Assembly (NCBI GenBank): GCA_016718565.1
Contig: JADKCZ010000005.1
Location: 372,001-436,000, forward strand
Direction of reading: 5' to 3'
Length of the DNA stretch: 64,000 nucleotides
Source: Anaeromyxobacter sp.
Lineage (GTDB): Bacteria; Myxococcota; Myxococcia; Myxococcales; Anaeromyxobacteraceae
Both the position numbers and the translations under genes were made by a program. Under the pieces are notes generated by a model, which was not told the origin of the DNA, ran no database searches, and saw only the letters and a program-made list of their open reading frames with translations. Of the stretch, positions 1 through 8,943 are shown piece by piece. Each line of letters begins with the position of its first letter. Position 1 is the stretch's first letter.

Positions 1-1
1 G

Positions 2-433
2 GTGGAGCGCGACGGCGCCTTCGACCCGGAGCAGGCGGCGCGCGGCGGCTACGTGGTGAAGGCGCCCGCCGGGGCCACCTTCACGGTGCTGGCCACCGGC
101 AGCGAGGTGCCGCTGGCGCAGGCGGCGCTGGCCCTGCTGGCGGCGAAGGGCCGGCTCGGCCGGCTGGTCTCGATGCCCTGCCTGGAGTGCTTCGAGGCGC
201 AGGACCAGGCCTGGCGCGACGCGGTGCTGCCACCCTCCCTGCCCACCGCGGCGGTGGAGGCGGCCGTGGGCATCGAGTGGTGGAAGCTCACCGGGCGCGA
301 CGGCCTGGTCATCGGCATCTCCGGCTTCGGCGCCAGCGGCCCGGAGAAGGCGCTGGCCGAGGCCTACGGGTTCACGCCGGCCAAGGTGGCGGAGCGGCTG
401 GCCGCCTGGCTCGACCAGGGGCCCAGGGCGTAG
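2..433 (+). CDS. tkt: Transketolase, C-terminal part (5' end outside window)
   Basis: Partial gene; the frame is open from the first bases, so the start lies upstream of the window. The 143 residues match the C-terminal transketolase domain, with the typical core around VLATGSEVPLAQAA and a late segment AYGFTPAKVAERLAAWL. Transketolase moves two-carbon ketol units between sugar phosphates in the non-oxidative pentose phosphate pathway, using thiamine diphosphate; the cofactor-binding domains are not in view. The stop is TAG at 431-433. No linked pathway gene is visible, and about 130 bp without a gene follow. Confidence 0.9.
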   Translation: MERDGAFDPEQAARGGYVVKAPAGATFTVLATGSEVPLAQAALALLAAKGRLGRLVSMPCLECFEAQDQAWRDAVLPPSLPTAAVEAAVGIEWWKLTGRDGLVIGISGFGASGPEKALAEAYGFTPAKVAERLAAWLDQGPRA

Positions 434-525
434 GAGACCCGCCCGGCCGGGGTCGAGCGGCGCGACGGGTAGGTCGGGGTCCCACCTGGCTGGCCGCCGC
501 GCCCCGGCGAATCCGGCCGCTTCCT

Positions 526-555
526 TTGACACGGGGCGGCGGCGGCCGCTATCGA
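526..555 (+). promoter_or_regulatory. Putative sigma70-type promoter of the M30-like peptidase gene
   Basis: TTGACA at 526-531 and TATCGA at 550-555 with an 18-base spacer. The expected transcription start (about 561-563) falls right at the ATG at 564, which would give a leaderless or nearly leaderless mRNA. Seen by eye only. Confidence 0.35.
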
Positions 556-563
556 TCGGGTCC

Positions 564-2432
564 ATGCCCGCCGCCCCGAGCCACCGCCCCCTCCGCCGCC
601 GTACCAGCCCGTCCGCCGCCCTGGCGGTCCCGCTGCTGGCCGGCCTGCTGGCGGCCGGCTGCGGTGGCGGCAGCGACACCCCCACGGTGGTGCCCCCGCC
701 GGACTGCTCGGCGCTCACCGCCGCCGCCGCCCCGGATCCCTGGAAGGTGGTGGCGCCGGCCTGGAGCGCGGGCGCCAGCCCGGCCCCGGCCCAGCCCGCG
801 GCCACCTGCACCACCACCGTCACCGCCAGCGTCACCGGCCCCTGGCAGCTCCTGGCGCCGGCCGCCTGGAGCGGCTGCGACAGCCTCACGCTCTCCGCCC
901 CGGCGCTGGCCGCCGACGAGCGGCTGGCGCTGCTGCTGGTGAACGCCGGCGGCCCGGACCGCGCCACGCCCGCCATCACCACCGCCGGCACCGCCCAGTT
1001 CCTGGCGGCCGGGCCGGTGGCGTCGGCCGCCGCGGGGCCGCTGGCGCTGGCCTCGACGTCCAGCCTGGAGGATCGCTCCCCCCAGGCGCGCGGCCACGCG
1101 CTGGTGGTGGCCCGCCGCGAGGAGACCATGCGGCGCTGGCTGGCCGCGGGCGGCGTGCGCCCCGCGCCCGCGGCGCGGGCGACGGCGGTGGCCCCGGCGG
1201 AGCCGGCGCAGAACCGGAGCTTCTGCGTTTTCAGTTACACCACCAAAGAGATGAGCCGGAAGGCGGCCACCCTCGTTCATGCCTCGCGCCACGCCCTTTT
1301 CTACGTGGCCGACGAGCGCTTGGGGGCCCTGGAGGCGACGCTGACGGCGCGCCGCGACCTGTGGACCACGCTCGAGAGCTACTTCGAGGGGACGCCGGAC
1401 GCCGCCCGCAACCCCGGCGGCGCGAGGCGCATCTTCCCGGCGCTCACCGAGTCCTTCGGCGCCCCCAGCGACGTGGACGCCAACTGCCGGCTCATCTTCC
1501 TCTTCGCTGACCTGGGCGGCAGCGCCGCCAATGGCTTCACGGTGGGCTACTTCGACCCGGGCGACGTGGTCTACCCGGCCGACACCAGCAGCGACTGCAG
1601 CGGCAGCGGCTCCAACGGCGCCGACATGCTCTACCTGCTCGACCCGGCCAAGTACCGGTCCAACAGCGGGCTCAGCTACGACACCATCATCGACCAGGAG
1701 GTGCCGGGCACCATGGCCCATGAGCTCCAGCACGACGTCTTCTACAACGTGCGCTGCCGGGGCAACCCGCCGCTGCCCTCCTGCTCCGAGGCGGCCATGA
1801 AAGCCGACCTCTTCCTCAACGAGGGGCTCTCCATGGTCTCGGAGGACTTCGCCGGCTTCGGGCTCGCCACCGCCACCGAGCGCGGCCGGGTGGGGCGCTA
1901 CCTCAGGGACTACCAGGGCTTCAGCCTGACCACCTGGCCGACCACCGGCGGCGACCCGGCCGGCGACTACGGCGGGGCCCACGCCTTCCTGCGCTGGCAC
2001 CTCGACCAGGCCACCCGGGGGCTGGCCGCGGCGCCCTCCGCCCCGGCCTTCAGCCGGGCGCTGGTGGCGTCGCCGCTGGCGGCGCGGGCGGCGCTGGCCG
2101 CGGCCAGCGGGATCAGCTTCGAGGAGGGCTACGCGCGCTTCGCCACCGGGGCGCTCTTCTCCGGCGAGACCTTCACGCCCCAGCCGGCCTGGAGCTTCGC
2201 CACGGGCGTGCCCTGGAGCCCGCTGCACACCACGGTGGGCTACGCCGGCTACACGTCGCTGCCGCGCCCGGCCCAGCCCACCTTCGTGACCAGCCTCCGG
2301 AACGACGGCTGGGGCGCCTACGTGACCGGGCTCGGCCAGGGGCAGGAGGCCACCCTGCGCCTCGACTCCACCGCCGCGGTGAAGCCGCACGCGGTGGTGG
2401 TGCGCTTCAAGGGGAGCCTGCCGAAGCCCTGA
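564..2432 (+). CDS. Secreted lipoprotein zinc metallopeptidase, M30 (hyicolysin)-like
   Basis: 622 residues. The N-terminus is Arg-rich, then hydrophobic, then a lipobox LLAAGC with Cys33, so export and lipid anchoring are predicted. The zinc motif HELQH sits near residue 388 in the context GTMAHELQHDVFYN, and NEGLSMVSED follows about 30 residues later and can supply the third ligand. This HExxH plus downstream NEG(x)S arrangement is typical of M30-type peptidases. The first 200 residues are a low-complexity Ala/Pro-rich beta-type region of unknown role. The gene stands alone, has no visible Shine-Dalgarno sequence and may be leaderless. The substrate is unknown. Confidence 0.75.
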   Translation: MPAAPSHRPLRRRTSPSAALAVPLLAGLLAAGCGGGSDTPTVVPPPDCSALTAAAAPDPWKVVAPAWSAGASPAPAQPAATCTTTVTASVTGPWQLLAPAAWSGCDSLTLSAPALAADERLALLLVNAGGPDRATPAITTAGTAQFLAAGPVASAAAGPLALASTSSLEDRSPQARGHALVVARREETMRRWLAAGGVRPAPAARATAVAPAEPAQNRSFCVFSYTTKEMSRKAATLVHASRHALFYVADERLGALEATLTARRDLWTTLESYFEGTPDAARNPGGARRIFPALTESFGAPSDVDANCRLIFLFADLGGSAANGFTVGYFDPGDVVYPADTSSDCSGSGSNGADMLYLLDPAKYRSNSGLSYDTIIDQEVPGTMAHELQHDVFYNVRCRGNPPLPSCSEAAMKADLFLNEGLSMVSEDFAGFGLATATERGRVGRYLRDYQGFSLTTWPTTGGDPAGDYGGAHAFLRWHLDQATRGLAAAPSAPAFSRALVASPLAARAALAAASGISFEEGYARFATGALFSGETFTPQPAWSFATGVPWSPLHTTVGYAGYTSLPRPAQPTFVTSLRNDGWGAYVTGLGQGQEATLRLDSTAAVKPHAVVVRFKGSLPKP

Positions 2433-2589
2433 GCGGTCGGAGCGCCGGCGCCTCCGCCGCGTCGCCGGACGCGGGCGTCGGCCCAGGTCGTCGGCCGGCG
2501 CCCTGGGCCGGGCCGCGCGCACAAAAGCGACGGCGCGGCCACCCGTGAGGGCGACCGCGCCGGAGCACGTCGGCTGGCCTACGCTGCGG

Positions 2590-2925
2590 CTAGCGCACCG
2601 TCGGCTGCGCCACCGGGGCCGGGGCCTGCACCACCGGCGCCATCACCTTGCGCTCGATCTTCTCGCCGTTGGCGAGCATCTTGAGCGCGAGGGAGAGGAG
2701 GCTGGCGAGCAGCTCGCCCGAGCCGGGCACGTCGAGCTTGCGGTAGATGCGCTTGCGGCGGGCGCGGATGGTCTCCGGCGACACCCCGGCGGCGGCCGCG
2801 GAGTCCTTGCAGGCGAAGCCCTGGGCGATGCGCAGCACCTCGGCGCGCTCCGCCGGAGTCAGGGTGGTGCCTTCCATGAAGCGGGCAGCGAAGGGCGTGA
2901 GGATCTCGATGTCGATCTGGGCCAT
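2590..2925 (-). CDS. Small stand-alone LuxR/GerE-type helix-turn-helix protein
   Basis: 111 residues, almost all one GerE-like HTH. LTPAERAEVLRIAQGF begins the domain, and SAAAAGVSPETIRARRKRIYRKL forms the two-helix core and the helix that normally carries the DNA contacts (about residues 40-70). No receiver or ligand domain is present, so any input must come from expression level or a partner. The C-terminus is a Val/Ala/Pro tail. The start is ATG at 2925 with a purine-rich GGGGAATGA just upstream. It is transcribed away from a 345 bp gap of lower G+C. Targets are unknown. Confidence 0.7.
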   Translation of the reverse strand: MAQIDIEILTPFAARFMEGTTLTPAERAEVLRIAQGFACKDSAAAAGVSPETIRARRKRIYRKLDVPGSGELLASLLSLALKMLANGEKIERKVMAPVVQAPAPVAQPTVR

Positions 2926-3270
2926 GATTCATTCCCCGTTTTTCTGGCCCCGTCGGAGGGGCCGGCTCGTCGGCTTTCGGGGTCCGTTGCTCGACAGGGT
3001 CTCTTCGTCCAACACCCCGTCCGGTCCGTCAGTCGGCGATCGAGACGTTAATACCGACCCGTGTGGTTGCCACCCCCCTTGTCCGACTTTTTTCTACACG
3101 GCCGATTTTGCATGGTGAAATCCGTCTACGTCCCTTGGGGGTCATGGGTCACCCCTGTGCGGGTTCGTCCAAAAGTTGACCGGAACGGGTGAGACCCCGG
3201 GACGCAACCCTGTCTCCGCCAGGATCGGGCGAACCGTACGGTCGGTACGCGTTCGCGCACAGACGGAGCG
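2926..3270. other. Intergenic region, lower G+C, no gene seen
   Basis: 345 bp between the LuxR-type HTH gene and the degenerate receiver gene. It is less G+C-rich than its surroundings, especially 3045-3130, where a run of T and A/T-rich stretches occur. It should hold the HTH gene promoter (minus strand). No convincing -35/-10 pair, small ORF or RNA gene was found by eye. Confidence 0.5.
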
Positions 3271-4164
3271 TCAACCGATGGAGATGCGATCGCGCCGCTT
3301 GGGCGGCTCGGCCCCGCTGGCGCGATCGCCGCCGTCGGCGCGCGCCGACGCCAGCGCCTCGGCGGCCCGCTTCACCAGCGAGCCGAAGGAGACGGTGCCC
3401 TGCCCCTCGTGGCTGGCCACGCCCACGCTCACCGTCACCGGGAAGGAGGTGGACCGCTCGCGCACCCGGGCGCAGAGGCGCCGCGAGACGTGCAGCCCGC
3501 CGGCCGAGGGCGTGTGCGGCATGAGCACCACCAGCCGCTCCTCGCTGAAGGGGACGGCGATGTCGATGTCGCGCACCGCGCCGGCCACCAGCCCGGTCAG
3601 CTCGCCGAGCAGCGCGGCGCGGGCGCCCGCGCCCAGCTGGCCCGCCACCGCGTCCCACTGGTCCACCGACACCAGCGCCAGCGAGAGCGGGATGCCGTAG
3701 CGCTTGGAGCGCTTCACCTCGGTGAAGATGAGCCGCTTGAGGAAGCCCAGGTCCTGGTCGGCGCTGGGCGTGACCGGCCGGGCCCGCTCCACCACCGCCG
3801 CCCGGCGCTGCGCCACGGTGAGCCGGGCCGCCAGGGCGCAGGTGCCGGCCACCTGCGGCGCCGTCAGCGGCCCCACCAGCACGCCGTCGGCCCCCAGGGC
3901 GCCGGGGTGGCCCTCGGCCTCCTCCTCGTCGAAGAAGAGGGCCAGCACCGTGAGGTGCGGGTCCACCGCCTTCAGGGCCGCCACCACCACGTCGGCGCCG
4001 GGCGCGGCCCGCACCACCGCGGCCACGTGGCGGGCGGTGTCGAGGCGGGCGGCGGCGTCGGAGGGGGCCACGGCGTCCATCCCGAAGCCGGCAGGCTCCA
4101 GGTCCCGCCGCAGGGCGGAGACCACCGGCTTCGACTCGACCGCCACCAGGATGCGCCCCGCCAT
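3271..4164 (-). CDS. Degenerate receiver plus degenerate GGDEF protein
   Basis: 297 residues. Residues 1-120 follow the receiver fold pattern (ILVAVES at the first strand), but the phospho-acceptor Asp and the acidic pair are missing. Residues 140-275 look like a GGDEF domain: FLKRLIFTEVKRSKRYGIPLSL is typical of its first helix, and VTVSVGVAS of its late strand. The active-site loop reads PFSEERLVVLMP in place of GGDEF, so cyclase activity is unlikely. It may bind nucleotide or partner proteins. It is divergent from nadE with 28 bp between starts, so the promoters must overlap. The last residues are basic and polar. Confidence 0.7.
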   Translation of the reverse strand: MAGRILVAVESKPVVSALRRDLEPAGFGMDAVAPSDAAARLDTARHVAAVVRAAPGADVVVAALKAVDPHLTVLALFFDEEEAEGHPGALGADGVLVGPLTAPQVAGTCALAARLTVAQRRAAVVERARPVTPSADQDLGFLKRLIFTEVKRSKRYGIPLSLALVSVDQWDAVAGQLGAGARAALLGELTGLVAGAVRDIDIAVPFSEERLVVLMPHTPSAGGLHVSRRLCARVRERSTSFPVTVSVGVASHEGQGTVSFGSLVKRAAEALASARADGGDRASGAEPPKRRDRISIG

Positions 4165-4192
4165 GCCCGGTCAATGTATCATCCCGGGCGCC

Positions 4193-5893
4193 GTGGCCCC
4201 CTCCCGAATCGCGCTGGCCCAGATCGACCCCACCGTCGGGGACTTCGACGGCAACGCCGCCCTGGTCCGGCGGGCCGCCGCCGCCGCGCGCGCCGCCGGG
4301 GCCGGGCTGGTGATCTTCCCGGAGCTGGCGCTGTGCGGCTACCCGCCCCGCGACCTGCTGGACCTGCCCGAGTTCGTGGACCGCGCCGGCCAGGCGCTGG
4401 CCGAGCTGGCCGCCCCGGCCGAGTGGTCGCGCGGCCTGGCGCTGGTGCTGGGCTTCCCCGAGAAGGTGGAGGGCGCGCCGCCGCCCGGCCTGATGAACGC
4501 CGCCGCGCTGATCGCCGGCGGGCGGGTGGCGGCGGTGGGGCGCAAGTCGCTCCTGCCCACCTACGACGTCTTCGACGAGACCCGCTACTTCCTCTCCTCG
4601 GCGGTCACCACGGTGGCGCCGGTGGACGGCCTGGCCGGCGCGCTGGGGCTCTCCATCTGCGAGGACATCTGGAACGACAAGCGCTTCTGGCAGGTGCCGC
4701 GCTACCAGCGCGACCCCATCGCCGAGCTGGTCCGGGCCGGCGCCGGCCTGGTGGCCAACCTGTCGGCCTCGCCCTACGCGCTCGGCAAGCCGGCGCTGCG
4801 GGAGCGCATGCTCACCGCCAGCGCGCGCGGGCACGGCGCCCCCATCGCCTACGTCAACCAGGTGGGCGGCAACGACGCCCTGATCTTCGACGGCGGCTCG
4901 ATGCTGGTGGCCGCCGACGGCCGGGTGCTGGTGCGCGCCCCGCTCTTCCAGGAGGCGCTGCTGGTGGCCGACCTGGACGGCGGCCGCCCCGAGGTGCTGG
5001 ACCTGGAGGGGCGCCCGCTGGCGCCGGCGGCCCCCGCCCCGGACGCGGAGGCCGACGAGCTCTTCCAGGCGCTCTCGCTGGGGGTGCGCGACTACGTGCG
5101 CAAGTGCGGCTTCCGCAGCGCCGTGGTGGGGCTCTCCGGGGGCATCGACTCGGCCCTGACCGCCTGCCTGGCGGCCGACGCGCTGGGGGCCGCCAACGTG
5201 CTCGGCGTGGCCATGCCCTCGCGCTACAGCTCGGGCCACAGCCGCGAGGACGCCCGGGCCCTGGCCGGCGCGCTGGGCCTCCGCTTCATGGAGATCGCCA
5301 TCGAGCCCATGCACGCCGCCTTCCTGGCCCAGCTCGAGCAGGCCACCGGCGCGCCGCTGGGGGATCTCGCCGAGCAGAACGTGCAGGCCCGCATCCGCGG
5401 CCAGATCCTGATGGCCCTCTCCAACGACACCGGCGGGCTGGTGCTCTCCACCGGCAACAAGAGCGAGCTGGCGGTGGGCTACTGCACCCTCTACGGCGAC
5501 ATGGCCGGCGGCCTGGCGGTCATCGGCGACCTGCCCAAGACCATGGTCTACCGGGTGTCGCGCGCCGCCAACGCGCGGGCCGGGCGCCAGCTGATCCCCG
5601 AGCGGACCTTCACCAAGCCGCCCTCGGCCGAGCTCAAGCCCGGCCAGGTGGACCAGGACTCCCTGCCGCCCTACGACGTGCTCGACGACATCCTGCACGC
5701 CTACCTGGAGGAGCGGCGCGCCACCGACGAGATCGTCGGGCGCGGCCACCCGGCCGAGGTGGTGCGGCGCGTGCTGCGCATGGTGGTGATGAGCGAGTAC
5801 AAGCGGCGCCAGGCGGCGCCGGTGCTCAAGGTGAGCGAGAAGGCCTTCGGCGAGGGGCGGCGCTTCCCCATCGCCCACGGCTGGCGGCACTAG
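4193..5893 (+). CDS. nadE: Glutamine-dependent NAD+ synthetase
   Basis: 566 residues from GTG at 4193, chosen because the conserved start IALAQIDPTVGDFDGN follows at once; the frame is open further upstream, but that part overlaps the divergent gene. The N-terminal glutaminase (nitrilase fold) has its Glu in FPELALCGYP, Lys in GRKSLLPTYDVFDE and nucleophile Cys in GLSICEDIWNDK. The C-terminal synthetase has the PP-loop GLSGGIDSALT near residue 315. It makes NAD+ from deamido-NAD+, ATP and glutamine-derived ammonia in the cytoplasm. ppk2 follows 30 bp downstream on the same strand. Confidence 0.95.
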   Translation: MAPSRIALAQIDPTVGDFDGNAALVRRAAAAARAAGAGLVIFPELALCGYPPRDLLDLPEFVDRAGQALAELAAPAEWSRGLALVLGFPEKVEGAPPPGLMNAAALIAGGRVAAVGRKSLLPTYDVFDETRYFLSSAVTTVAPVDGLAGALGLSICEDIWNDKRFWQVPRYQRDPIAELVRAGAGLVANLSASPYALGKPALRERMLTASARGHGAPIAYVNQVGGNDALIFDGGSMLVAADGRVLVRAPLFQEALLVADLDGGRPEVLDLEGRPLAPAAPAPDAEADELFQALSLGVRDYVRKCGFRSAVVGLSGGIDSALTACLAADALGAANVLGVAMPSRYSSGHSREDARALAGALGLRFMEIAIEPMHAAFLAQLEQATGAPLGDLAEQNVQARIRGQILMALSNDTGGLVLSTGNKSELAVGYCTLYGDMAGGLAVIGDLPKTMVYRVSRAANARAGRQLIPERTFTKPPSAELKPGQVDQDSLPPYDVLDDILHAYLEERRATDEIVGRGHPAEVVRRVLRMVVMSEYKRRQAAPVLKVSEKAFGEGRRFPIAHGWRH

Positions 5894-5923
5894 CGGTCCG
5901 GGCGCGGCCCGGAGGGAGTCGAC

Positions 5924-6712
5924 ATGGGCAAGCGGGCAGTCACCAGGAAGAACGCGGCGCGGGCGGTGGCGCGGGGCGCGGGGCCGGGTGACCAGGCCTA
6001 CCCGGCCGGCACCCTCTCGCTCGACCGGGTCGACCTCGCCGCCGACGTCGGCGAGGGCGAGTACGAGGAGCGGCTGGCCGAACTGCAGGAGCAGGCCTTC
6101 GCCCTGCAGATCAAGGGCTTCCAGCAGGGGCACAGGACCATCCTGGCCTTCGAGGGCTGGGACGCGGCCGGCAAGGGGGGCTGCATCAAGCGGCTCACCT
6201 CGCTGATGGACCCGCGCGGCTACAAGGTCTGGCCCATCGCCGCGCCGCGCGACGAGGACGCCCGCCACCACTGGCTGTGGCGCTTCTGGCGCCGCCTGCC
6301 CGAGGCCGGCGAGCTGACCATCTTCGACCGCACCTGGTACGGCCGGGTGCTGGTGGAGCGGGTGGAGGGCTTCGCCCGGCCGGACGCCTGGCGGCGCGCC
6401 TACGAGGAGATCAACGCCTTCGAGCGGACCCTCACCGCCGACGGCACCCGGCTGGTGAAGATCTTCCTGCACATCGACCGCAAGGAGCAGAAGCGCCGCT
6501 TCGAGGAGCGCGCCGAGGACCCGCTCAAGCGCTACAAGATCGGCCCGGACGACTGGCGCAACCGCAAGAAGTGGCCGGAGTACCAGGTCGCCCTGCAGGA
6601 GGTCTTCGACCGGACCCACCGGCCCGACGCCCCCTGGGTGCTGGTGGCCGCCAACTCCAAGCGCCACGCCCGGCTGGAGGTGCTGCGCACCGTCATCCAG
6701 GCCATGGGCTGA
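5924..6712 (+). CDS. ppk2: Polyphosphate kinase 2 family protein
   Basis: 262 residues, single-domain PPK2 of the nucleotide-phosphorylating type. Walker A EGWDAAGKGG lies near residue 78, a lid/Walker B segment FDRTWYGRVLVERVEGF near 135, and the family pattern W(R)NRKKWPEYQVA near 205. It transfers phosphate from polyphosphate to nucleoside mono- or diphosphates; which one cannot be read from the sequence. ATG at 5924 has a good ribosome site GGAGGGAG 8 bases upstream. It follows nadE by 30 bp and may be co-transcribed with it, which would link ATP regeneration with NAD synthesis (inference). Confidence 0.9.
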   Translation: MGKRAVTRKNAARAVARGAGPGDQAYPAGTLSLDRVDLAADVGEGEYEERLAELQEQAFALQIKGFQQGHRTILAFEGWDAAGKGGCIKRLTSLMDPRGYKVWPIAAPRDEDARHHWLWRFWRRLPEAGELTIFDRTWYGRVLVERVEGFARPDAWRRAYEEINAFERTLTADGTRLVKIFLHIDRKEQKRRFEERAEDPLKRYKIGPDDWRNRKKWPEYQVALQEVFDRTHRPDAPWVLVAANSKRHARLEVLRTVIQAMG

Positions 6713-6824
6713 GGCCCGCCGAGGCCGGCCGGGGCGAGCCCCCGGGCGGGCCGCCGCCCCGTCGTTTCGGTCGCGCCGGCGGGCCGGGCGCGCTACACCT
6801 CCGCGCCAACCGGAGGTCCCACCC

Positions 6825-7265
6825 GTGCTCCACGTCTTCCGCCTGCTCCACGTCCTCTCCGTCGCCAGCTGGCTGGCCGCCTCGCTCTGGCTGGCCGGCG
6901 ACGCCCGCCGCTCGCTGGCCGCCGGCGCGCCCGAGGCCCTGGCCTTCGTCGGCCGGGCCCGCGCCGCCGTGAAGCTCGACAAGCTGGCCGCCATCCTGGT
7001 CATCGTCACCGGCCTGGCGCTGATCCACTTCGCCAAGGCCTGGCCGCTGCGCGGCGGGCTGTGGCTCGGCATCGTGCTGGCCACGGTGCGGGCCGGGCTC
7101 ACCGACGCCGTGCTGGCGCCCTCGCTGAAGAAGATCGCCGCCGGGCTGCAGGCCGGCCAGGCGCCGGCCGAGCTGCTGCCGGTGGCGCGCCGCATGGCCT
7201 TGGTGTCCGGCCTGGGCCACGTGGCCTGGCTGGGGGCGCTGGCCGGCATGGTGCTGCCCTTCTGA
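6825..7265 (+). CDS. Four-helix integral membrane protein of unknown function
   Basis: 146 residues starting at GTG 6825, with GGAGG 9 bases upstream. Four hydrophobic stretches can be seen: about residues 5-25, 50-66, 78-95 and 122-144. The first helix carries His (HVFRLLHVLSVASW), as in CopD/DUF2269-like families where His residues bind metal or haem, but the match is not strong enough to name a family. No operon partner: ppk2 ends 112 bp upstream and the next genes run the other way. Confidence 0.6.
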   Translation: MLHVFRLLHVLSVASWLAASLWLAGDARRSLAAGAPEALAFVGRARAAVKLDKLAAILVIVTGLALIHFAKAWPLRGGLWLGIVLATVRAGLTDAVLAPSLKKIAAGLQAGQAPAELLPVARRMALVSGLGHVAWLGALAGMVLPF

Positions 7266-7324
7266 CCGGCGCGCCGCCGCGCCCCCCCGGGGCGGCGGCG
7301 GGCGGGCCCGAGGGGCGGCGTCCC

Positions 7325-7525
7325 TCACCAGACGCGCAGCAGGGCGGCCAGCACCAGCCAGACCGGGGCGCCGACCAGCAGCAGCAGCACCCAGCCGATG
7401 GAGCGGCGGCGGCGCCCTGGGCCGGGCGGCTGGCGCAGCGCCAGGCCCCGCAGCGCGCCGGCGGCGGCGCCCAGGGCGAAGAGCGGGACGAGGAGGAGCG
7501 CGAGGCGCAGCGGGTCCGAGGGCAT
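7325..7525 (-). CDS. Small two-helix membrane protein
   Basis: 66 residues. Two hydrophobic helices (about residues 6-25 and 43-64) flank a basic loop PPGPGRRRRSIGW, so the loop is probably cytoplasmic. ATG at 7525 lies 11 bases after the frr stop codon, so it is probably read through from pyrH-frr. No family is recognised and codon use resembles its neighbours. Confidence 0.5.
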   Translation of the reverse strand: MPSDPLRLALLLVPLFALGAAAGALRGLALRQPPGPGRRRRSIGWVLLLLVGAPVWLVLAALLRVW

Positions 7526-7536
7526 GACCGGAGCCG

Positions 7537-8100
<564 letters not shown>

Positions 8101-8135
8101 GCGGGTGTTCTCCTACGGTGGTGGCGCGCGCCGCG

Positions 8136-8882
8136 TCACTTGCCGCTGCGGCTGACGGTGGTGCCGATCTCCTCGCCCTGCACCACCCGCTTCACGTTGC
8201 CGCGCAGGGTGGAGTCGAAGACGATGATCGGGAGGTCGTTGTCCATGCACAGGCTGATGGCGGTGGAGTCCATCACCTTGAGGTTCTTCTTGAGCACGTC
8301 GATGTAGCTGAGCTGCTTGAACTTGGTGGCGTGCGGGTTCTTCTTGGGGTCGTCGGTGTAGACCCCGTCCACCTTGGTGCACTTGAGCAGCACCTCGGCG
8401 TGGATCTCCATGGCGCGCAGCGAGGCGGCGGTGTCGGTGGTGAAGTAGGGGTTGCCGGTGCCGGCGGCGAAGATCACCACCCGCCCCTTCTCCAGGTGGC
8501 GGATGGCGCGGCGGCGGATGTAGGGCTCGCCCACCTGGTGCATCTCGATGGCCGTCTGGACGCGGGTCTCGACCCCGATCTTCTCGAGCGCGTCCTGCAG
8601 CGCCATCGAGTTGATGACCGTGGCCAGCATGCCCATGTAGTCGGCGCTGGCCCGGTCCATGCCCTCGGTGGCGCCGGCCACGCCGCGGAAGATGTTGCCG
8701 CCGCCGATGGTGAGGGCCACCTCGACCTTGAGGTCGATGCAGTCCTTCACGTCCTGGGCGATGGCCCCGAGCGTCTTCGGCGAGATGCCGTACTTGCCGT
8801 CGCCCATGAGCGCCTCGCCCGACAGCTTGAGGAGGATGCGCTTGTAGCGGGACTTCTGCTTCTCGGGGCGCTCGCTGGGCAT
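8136..8882 (-). CDS. pyrH: Uridylate kinase
   Basis: 248 residues, amino acid kinase fold. KLSGEALMGDGKYGI at the N-terminus forms the phosphate-binding start; TIGGGNIFRG and the late GTGNPYFTTDTAA motif are characteristic of bacterial UMP kinases. It converts UMP to UDP with ATP, in the cytoplasm, for pyrimidine nucleotide supply. ATG at 8882; only a weak ribosome site is seen upstream. It is the first gene of a pyrH-frr-(small membrane protein) run and starts 61 bp after the 3' end of pcnB. Confidence 0.97.
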   Translation of the reverse strand: MPSERPEKQKSRYKRILLKLSGEALMGDGKYGISPKTLGAIAQDVKDCIDLKVEVALTIGGGNIFRGVAGATEGMDRASADYMGMLATVINSMALQDALEKIGVETRVQTAIEMHQVGEPYIRRRAIRHLEKGRVVIFAAGTGNPYFTTDTAASLRAMEIHAEVLLKCTKVDGVYTDDPKKNPHATKFKQLSYIDVLKKNLKVMDSTAISLCMDNDLPIIVFDSTLRGNVKRVVQGEEIGTTVSRSGK

Positions 8883-8943
8883 GGTCCGCGGTTTCTATCG
8901 AAGGGCGCCTGAGCGGTCAAGGCGCCGGGTTTTCAAAGGGAAT

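Noticed and set aside
3149..7249. 1366-residue minus-strand ORF
   Set aside because: It crosses nadE and ppk2 on the other strand; it is a shadow due to high G+C and lack of stop codons.
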